Assembly: GCA_947502765.1 (NCBI GenBank)
Contig: CANNBA010000003.1
Location: 1 to 64,000, forward strand
DNA length: 64,000 nt
Direction of reading: 5' to 3'
From: BACL11 sp945865535
Lineage (GTDB): Bacteria > Bacteroidota > Bacteroidia > Flavobacteriales > BACL11
Positions 60,409 to 64,000 of this stretch are shown piece by piece (the stretch's first letter is position 1; every line of letters starts with the position of its first letter). A program made the position numbers and the translations under genes. Under the pieces are notes generated by a model. The model saw nothing but the letters and a program-made list of their open reading frames with translations, was not told the DNA's origin and did no database searches.

Positions 60409-61620
60409 TTAAAAAGAAAGTATGGTTTTTTTAATGATTGATATGCATTCTCGCAATTGCTCCTCTGTAATAACTAAGGGTGGGGCAAAACGAATAATAT
60501 CGCCATGAGTTGGTTTAGCAAGTAATCCGTTATCTCTTAATTTTAAGCAAACATCCCAAGCTTCAAATCCATTTTTTGGTTTTATAACTATTGCATTTAA
60601 CAAGCCCTTTCCTCTTACTAAAGTAATCATATCCGAATCAATAGCTTTTAATTCTTCTCTTAATATCTTCCCAAGTCGGTGTGCATTTTCAGCTAGTTTT
60701 TCTTCTTTAACTACCTCAAGAGCGGCAATGGCTACTGTATTAGCCAATGGATTTCCTCCAAAAGTAGAGCCGTGTTCTCCTGGGCGAATGCACAACATAA
60801 TTTCATCATTGGCAAGAACGGCTGAAACTGGAAATACACCTCCTGAGATTGCTTTTCCTAAAATAAGAATATCAGGTTTTACATCTTCATGATCTACAGC
60901 TAATAATTTACCAGTACGAGCAATTCCTGTTTGGATCTCATCTGCAATAAATAAAACGCCTGCCTTTTGACACAATGCTTTTGCTCCTTTTAAATAACCA
61001 TCATCCGGGACAAAAACACCTGCCTCACCTTGAATGGGTTCTACCAAAAATCCTGCAATAGTACCATCTTTTAATGCTTCCTTTAAAGCGGCTAAATCAT
61101 TATAAGGAATAATGACAAAACCTGGAGTATATGGCCCAAATTCATTTCTAGACTGGGAATCATTACTAAAAGAGATAATAGTTGTAGTACGGCCATGAAA
61201 ATTGCCATCACATACAATAATTTTTGCTGTTTGTGGAGCTAGTTTTTTCTTTTGATAAGCCCATTTTCTACAGAGTTTAAGTGCTGTTTCCACAGCCTCA
61301 GCACCGCTATTCATTGGAAGAACCTTATCAAAGCCAAAATAAGTGGTAATGTACTTTTCGTACTCTCCTAAAGTATTGTTATAAAAAGCTCTGGAAGTTA
61401 GGGTTAAAGTATCGGCCTGTTTTTTAAGAGCATCTATTATTTTTGGATGACAATGACCTTGATTTACTGCAGAGTAAGAAGATAAAAAATCATAATATTT
61501 TTTCCCCTCAACATCCCAAACAAAAACCCCCTCACCTTTTGCAAGAACTACTGGCAATGGATGGTAATTATGAGCTCCATACTTATCCTCTAGTTCAATA
61601 TAATCGGCTGATGACTTCAT
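60409..61620 (-). CDS. rocD: Ornithine aminotransferase
   Basis: The protein has 403 residues, a class III PLP aminotransferase. It converts ornithine and 2-oxoglutarate to glutamate-5-semialdehyde. The N-terminus EDKYGAHNYHPLPVVLAKGEG is the hallmark of ornithine-oxo-acid transaminase (shown as KYGAHNYHPLPVVL). The PLP lysine is in DILILGKAISGGVFPVSA (about 255). GEHGSTFGGNPLA and FLVEPIQGEAGV are also present. It has a minus-strand -7 box at 61642-61649. Confidence 0.94.
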   Translation of the reverse strand: MKSSADYIELEDKYGAHNYHPLPVVLAKGEGVFVWDVEGKKYYDFLSSYSAVNQGHCHPKIIDALKKQADTLTLTSRAFYNNTLGEYEKYITTYFGFDKVLPMNSGAEAVETALKLCRKWAYQKKKLAPQTAKIIVCDGNFHGRTTTIISFSNDSQSRNEFGPYTPGFVIIPYNDLAALKEALKDGTIAGFLVEPIQGEAGVFVPDDGYLKGAKALCQKAGVLFIADEIQTGIARTGKLLAVDHEDVKPDILILGKAISGGVFPVSAVLANDEIMLCIRPGEHGSTFGGNPLANTVAIAALEVVKEEKLAENAHRLGKILREELKAIDSDMITLVRGKGLLNAIVIKPKNGFEAWDVCLKLRDNGLLAKPTHGDIIRFAPPLVITEEQLRECISIIKKTILSF

Positions 61621-61641
61621 TTACTAATTTTTTAGACGGTG

Positions 61642-61649
61642 CAAAGATA
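61642..61649 (-). promoter_or_regulatory. -7 box (TATCTTTG on the minus strand) for rocD
   Basis: It is an exact TAnnTTTG match, 21 bases before the rocD ATG. The -33 is not clear. Confidence 0.5.
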
Positions 61650-61671
61650 GTAGAATTAATACGTAAAAAGC

Positions 61672-61679
61672 TACTTTTG
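61672..61679 (+). promoter_or_regulatory. -7 box (TACTTTTG) for rlmD
   Basis: It is an exact TAnnTTTG match ending 4 bases before the ATG at 61684. The transcript would be leaderless or nearly so. Confidence 0.5.
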
Positions 61680-61683
61680 CGAG

Positions 61684-63096
61684 ATGGAAAAACAAAACAA
61701 AAGCAAGCAAGTATTGATTGAAAATATTGAAATAATTGATACGGCAACTAAAGGGAAATCGGTGGCAAAGCAAGATGGAAGAGCCATTTTTGTTCAAGGA
61801 GGTGTTCCTGGAGATATTTGCGACATTAGAGTTTTTAAAAAGCAAAAAAAATTCTGGGAAGCTCGGCTAGAAAAAATACATACTTATTCTGATAAAAGAA
61901 CAGCGCCCAAATGCGAACATTTTGGAGTGTGTGGGGGTTGTAAATGGCAAAATATGAAGTACTCCTCTCAATTGGAATTTAAGCAACATGAAGTACTCAA
62001 TAATTTAAAACGAATTGGGGGTATAGCCCTTGCAAAACATAGTGAAATTATAGGAAGTGAAAAGCAATATTTTTACAGAAATAAACTGGAATTTTCTTTT
62101 TCCAATAAAAGATGGCTAACTGTGGAGGAAATTGGGTCGGAAGAAGCTATTGCTGATAAAGATGCTTTAGGATTCCATGTTCCTGGGATGTTTGATAAAG
62201 TAATTAATTTGAACAATTGCTACTTGCAAAAAGATCCTTCAAATGCCATTCGCTTAGCGGTAAAGCAATTTGCCGACAAACACAAACTGACTTATTTTGA
62301 CATCAGAAGTCAAAAAGGTTTGCTGCGCAACTTAATGATACGAACTAGCTCAACAAATGATTTGATGGTGCTGGTGCAATTTTTTGAAGCGGATAAAAAA
62401 AGTATCCATTTACTAATGGAGCACCTTAAAACAACATTTCCAGAGATTACTTCACTGCTTTACATCATTAACCAAAAAGCAAACAACACTATGTACGACC
62501 AAGAAGTAGTTTGCTATAGTGGCAAAGACCATATTGTGGAAGAAATGGATGGGCTTTACTTTAAAATTGGCGCCATTTCTTTTTTCCAAACCAATAGCGA
62601 GCAGGCAAAAGTATTGTACCGCAAAACCAAGGAATTGGCTCGAATTAAACCAAATGAGCTAGTATATGATTTGTACACAGGAACAGGAACTATTGCTCAA
62701 TATGTAGCGCAATCAGCAGCAAAAGTAGTGGGTATTGATTCGGTGGAAGAAGGCATAAAAGCAGCCTGTGAAAATGCCAAGAGAAACGGAATAACTAATT
62801 GCACTTTTTACACCGGTGATATGAAAGCTATTTTCACAGATGACTTCATTTTAAAAAATGGGACGCCTGATGTAATAATTACCGACCCTCCAAGAGATGG
62901 GATGCACAAGCAAGTAATGGAACAACTACTAAAAATTGGAGCCAAAAGAATTGTATATGTAAGTTGTAATTCGGCAACCCAGGCCCGCGACCTAGCTTTA
63001 CTGGCAGAGAAGTATGAAGTTACACATATACAGCCGATTGATATGTTCCCTCAAACCCATCATGTTGAAAATATTGTTGTTTTAGAATTAAAATAA
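61684..63096 (+). CDS. rlmD: 23S rRNA (uracil-5-)-methyltransferase RlmD-type
   Basis: The protein has 470 residues. The TRAM domain (about 1-65) is followed by a Fe-S cluster region with CEHFGVCGGCKWQNM (about 77-91). The Rossmann methyltransferase core has DLYTGTGTIAQYVAQ. The catalytic Cys is in RIVYVSCNSATQARDLALL, and MFPQTHHVENIVVLE closes the protein. It methylates U1939 of 23S rRNA with SAM. TrmA-like enzymes share the fold, but the Fe-S cysteines favour RlmD/RlmCD. It is divergent from rocD. Confidence 0.92.
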   Translation: MEKQNKSKQVLIENIEIIDTATKGKSVAKQDGRAIFVQGGVPGDICDIRVFKKQKKFWEARLEKIHTYSDKRTAPKCEHFGVCGGCKWQNMKYSSQLEFKQHEVLNNLKRIGGIALAKHSEIIGSEKQYFYRNKLEFSFSNKRWLTVEEIGSEEAIADKDALGFHVPGMFDKVINLNNCYLQKDPSNAIRLAVKQFADKHKLTYFDIRSQKGLLRNLMIRTSSTNDLMVLVQFFEADKKSIHLLMEHLKTTFPEITSLLYIINQKANNTMYDQEVVCYSGKDHIVEEMDGLYFKIGAISFFQTNSEQAKVLYRKTKELARIKPNELVYDLYTGTGTIAQYVAQSAAKVVGIDSVEEGIKAACENAKRNGITNCTFYTGDMKAIFTDDFILKNGTPDVIITDPPRDGMHKQVMEQLLKIGAKRIVYVSCNSATQARDLALLAEKYEVTHIQPIDMFPQTHHVENIVVLELK

Positions 63097-63129
63097 TTCG
63101 TAAGTTTGAAGACTTTAAAACAATAGATT

Positions 63130-63705
63130 ATGAAAAAAACACTACTTGTATTACTTGCTTTGCCGCTTCTTTTTTCTAATTGTAAGAAGGAAGATTCCTC
63201 CAAACAAACTAGTCCTACTATTTATAATGAATGGCAACTTACAATTCAAACCACCTCTCTTTCACACGGAGATATTTATACTGCTGGTCAGTTTATAGAT
63301 AGTTTAACTGGAACTATATATAATGGACAGTTAAACTCTTTAGGTTCAGGTGCAATTTTGGTAAGTAACGATACTGTTTTTCCAGGTTTATCCACAAGCT
63401 ACTCTTCAAGAACCTGGATTATTGATCAGAATCAGATTATTATAGATACTTATTATAATGGGAATGGATTCCCTTATAATATATTACAGCATAATTTTGC
63501 TATATATTATGATACATTAGTTGTTAATTTTCAGTCTGGTGGTATAACTAAATTTATAATTAATGAATTAACCTCTGATCATCTTCATATTACTTCACTA
63601 GCTGATACAAGCTACTCGCCGCTATTTGATTCCAATGGTATTTATCAAGATACTCTTTTTATGAATCTTAATTCTGATAAATATTTCTTTGATAAAATAC
63701 AATAG
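63130..63705 (+). CDS. Hypothetical lipoprotein
   Basis: The protein has 191 residues. The lipoprotein signal is MKKTLLVLLALPLLFSNCKK, with the lipobox Cys18 followed by lysines. The mature part is rich in Thr, Ser, Tyr and Asp, predicted mostly beta, and resembles the lipocalin-like small Bacteroidota lipoproteins. I recognise no family. The signal-peptide DNA shares 25 identical bases with the DUF4159 gene. It is probably anchored in the outer membrane. Confidence 0.75.
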   Translation: MKKTLLVLLALPLLFSNCKKEDSSKQTSPTIYNEWQLTIQTTSLSHGDIYTAGQFIDSLTGTIYNGQLNSLGSGAILVSNDTVFPGLSTSYSSRTWIIDQNQIIIDTYYNGNGFPYNILQHNFAIYYDTLVVNFQSGGITKFIINELTSDHLHITSLADTSYSPLFDSNGIYQDTLFMNLNSDKYFFDKIQ

Positions 63706-63738
63706 TAATTTTATTTAATAAAAAACAATAGCTAAACA

Positions 63739-63858
63739 ATGAAGGATATTTGGGAGAAACTAAAAGAATTGTATGATTTAAATCCAACTCTTTTTGGGAT
63801 TCTGCTTTTTATTGATTTAGCCATACTCTATTTTATCATCCAATATTTTATTAGCTGA
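63739..63858 (+). CDS. 39-residue membrane protein
   Basis: Its sequence is MKDIWEKLKELYDLNP followed by one hydrophobic helix (TLFGILLFIDLAILYFIIQYF) and a short end. The stop TGA overlaps the next ATG (TGATG at 63856-63860), so it is translationally coupled to the Sua5-type gene. It looks like a small single-span membrane protein; the function is unknown. Confidence 0.6.
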   Translation: MKDIWEKLKELYDLNPTLFGILLFIDLAILYFIIQYFIS

Positions 63859-64000
63859 TGCTTTTACACATTCATCCGGATAATCCAGAACCTAGACAAA
63901 TAAAAAAAATAGTGGAATGTCTTAAAGATGGTGGGGTAATTATTTACCCTACCGATACTGTTTATGCCCTTGGCTGTGATGTGTATCATAAAAAAGCCAT
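63858..64000 (+). CDS. L-threonylcarbamoyladenylate synthase (Sua5/YciO/YrdC), N-terminal part
   Basis: The gene is cut by the window edge; 47 complete codons are visible. The start reads MLLHIHPDNPEPRQIKKIVE and contains the family motif GGVIIYPTDTVYALGCD. It would make threonylcarbamoyl-AMP for the t6A37 modification of tRNA. YciO-type proteins share this N-terminus, so the exact member is not settled. Confidence 0.85.
   Translation, partial: MLLHIHPDNPEPRQIKKIVECLKDGGVIIYPTDTVYALGCDVYHKKA

Noticed and set aside
63388..63396. TTATCCACA (a consensus DnaA box)
   Set aside because: It is a single copy inside the lipoprotein coding sequence with no partners nearby; one 9-mer is expected by chance.

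Overview
The window is AT-rich chromosomal DNA of a Bacteroidota bacterium, most likely order Flavobacteriales. The evidence is a CcsB/CcsA (ResB-CcsA) fusion, BshB1, type IX secretion (T9SS)-style C-terminal tails, an S9B dipeptidyl peptidase, DUF4295 beside rpmG, a HYC_CC_PP/TonB/HMA metal cluster, and repeated Bacteroidota -7 promoter boxes (TAnnTTTG). I see no phage, IS element, CRISPR array or rRNA. Nearly all of it is densely packed housekeeping sequence. The longest non-coding stretch is about 285 bases (15921-16205), and it holds relic gene fragments.

Layout. 1-6.8 kb: end of an unknown gene, a hypothetical gene, a DUF4159 protein, hutH and hisS, a DUF4440 protein plus a UbiA-type prenyltransferase, and a glycolate/lactate oxidase. 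6.9-11.7 kb: a peptide-use module (dipeptidyl peptidase IV, POT peptide transporter, two exported thioredoxin-fold proteins), then tRNA-His. 11.8-18.8 kb: copper ATPase copA, two tandem paralogous secreted Asp-box proteins, and bshB1. 18.8-24.2 kb: ccsBA, then DUF2520, GGGP-transferase and Maf genes. 24.2-28.9 kb: capsule export proteins Wza and Wzc, and an NhaC antiporter. 28.9-37.3 kb: cysteine desulfurase, GlmM, phosphosulfolactate synthase, a small membrane exporter, AroE, DUF349 and UvrB. 37.3-46.8 kb: cspA, folD, ffh, rimO, ftsY, DUF4295, rpmG, an M1 peptidase/lipoprotein pair inserted before rpmB, rpmB, pncC and a universal stress protein. 46.9-56 kb: nucleoside phosphorylase, thioesterase, a split 5'-nucleotidase, dnaA, a low-molecular-weight phosphatase, an RsmI-like methylase, FtsB/DivIC and a single-chain methylmalonyl-CoA mutase. 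56-64 kb: a likely metal-acquisition operon, rocD, rlmD, a lipoprotein, a 39-residue membrane protein and the start of a Sua5/TsaC gene.

How genes work together. DPP-IV and POT would release and import short peptides. Ffh and FtsY are the two GTPases of co-translational targeting. CopA and the HYC_CC_PP/TonB/HMA set suggest copper export and metal uptake. Wza/Wzc form the export and kinase core of a capsule or exopolysaccharide system. CcsBA is haem-delivery machinery for cytochrome c.

The most unusual structure is at 13.8-18.1 kb: a roughly 2.1-kb tandem duplication of a secreted-protein gene. Its junction at 16011-16016 is still readable as the 3' end of bshB1 fused to the 3' end of copA across a 6-base microhomology. 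The relic flanks remain about 95% identical to their parents, while parts of the two protein genes have diverged much more, in a mosaic pattern. Other notable points are a fused and shortened mutA-mutB gene, a (Gly-Tyr)7 tail on Wzc, a C10 run near the 3' end of the HYC_CC_PP gene, a perfect 14-base palindrome upstream of copA, and a ribosomal-protein operon interrupted by two genes.
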